A stretch of DNA of 5,266 nt from an uncultured Clostridia bacterium (GTDB lineage: Bacteria > Bacillota_A > Clostridia > Peptostreptococcales > Anaerovoracaceae). This document shows, one piece after another, positions 5,254 to 5,266 of the stretch. The notes beneath the pieces were generated by a model. That model was not told the DNA's origin. It ran no database searches and saw nothing but the letters and a program-made list of their open reading frames with translations. The position numbers were made by a program, and so were the translations under genes. The first letter of the stretch is position 1. Each line of letters starts with the position of its first letter. Location of the stretch: the NCBI GenBank assembly GCA_946645735.1, contig CAMPCK010000084.1:1-5266 (forward strand). Direction: 5' to 3'.

Positions 5254-5266
5254 ATGAGAGGCATTA
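5254..5266 (+). CDS. Start of an unidentified rightward gene (partial)
   Basis: ATG at 5254 follows TTTGGAGG (RBS 5244-5248) by 5 bases and lies 18 bases after a consensus -10. Only Met-Arg-Gly-Ile is present before the window ends, so no product can be named. The promoter and ribosome site make a real start likely. Confidence 0.6.

Noticed and set aside
1..5266. CRISPR array, insertion sequence or prophage
   Set aside because: No direct-repeat series, transposase or integrase motif, or terminal inverted repeats were seen; all coding space is taken by cellular genes.

Overview
The window looks like a piece of the chromosome of a low- to mid-GC Firmicute, most likely a clostridial or Lachnospiraceae-type anaerobe. 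The pointers are a T-box riboswitch, a one-piece tmRNA with an encoded CCA, an ECF-type QueT transporter, Firmicute-style AGGAGG ribosome binding sites and a lipoprotein of clostridial style. This placement is inference; the species cannot be named from the sequence.

Layout. Bases 1-1277 (minus strand) hold the first 301 codons of a TrpB2-type tryptophan synthase beta chain. It sits behind a complete tryptophan-specific T-box leader with its own promoter (TTGACA-17-TAATAT); the gene runs off the left edge. Bases 1323-4647 (minus strand) hold four tightly packed genes, read from right to left: an EcsC-family protein, a QueT-family transporter, a HutD/Ves-family cupin fused to a two-helix membrane tail, and a VanY-like M15 D,D-carboxypeptidase lipoprotein. 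Gaps between them are 0, 14 and 17 bases, so they are probably one transcript started from the promoter at 4654-4682. That promoter would start transcription on the A of the ecsC-like ATG, giving a leaderless mRNA.

Bases 4648-4794 form a divergent control region: the ecsC-like promoter faces left and the ssrA promoter faces right. The tmRNA (ssrA) occupies 4795-5150 and is followed by an intrinsic terminator. A new promoter, a ribosome binding site and the first four codons of another rightward gene occupy 5228-5266.

How it fits together. The T-box couples trpB2 expression to uncharged tRNA-Trp. The four-gene cluster is mostly membrane or envelope related (EcsC, an S-component transporter, a membrane-anchored cupin and a lipoprotein wall peptidase), but no known single pathway joins these families. 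The most unusual items are the HutD/Ves-membrane fusion, the predicted leaderless start, and queT lying inside an operon with no preQ1 riboswitch or other queuosine gene in view.
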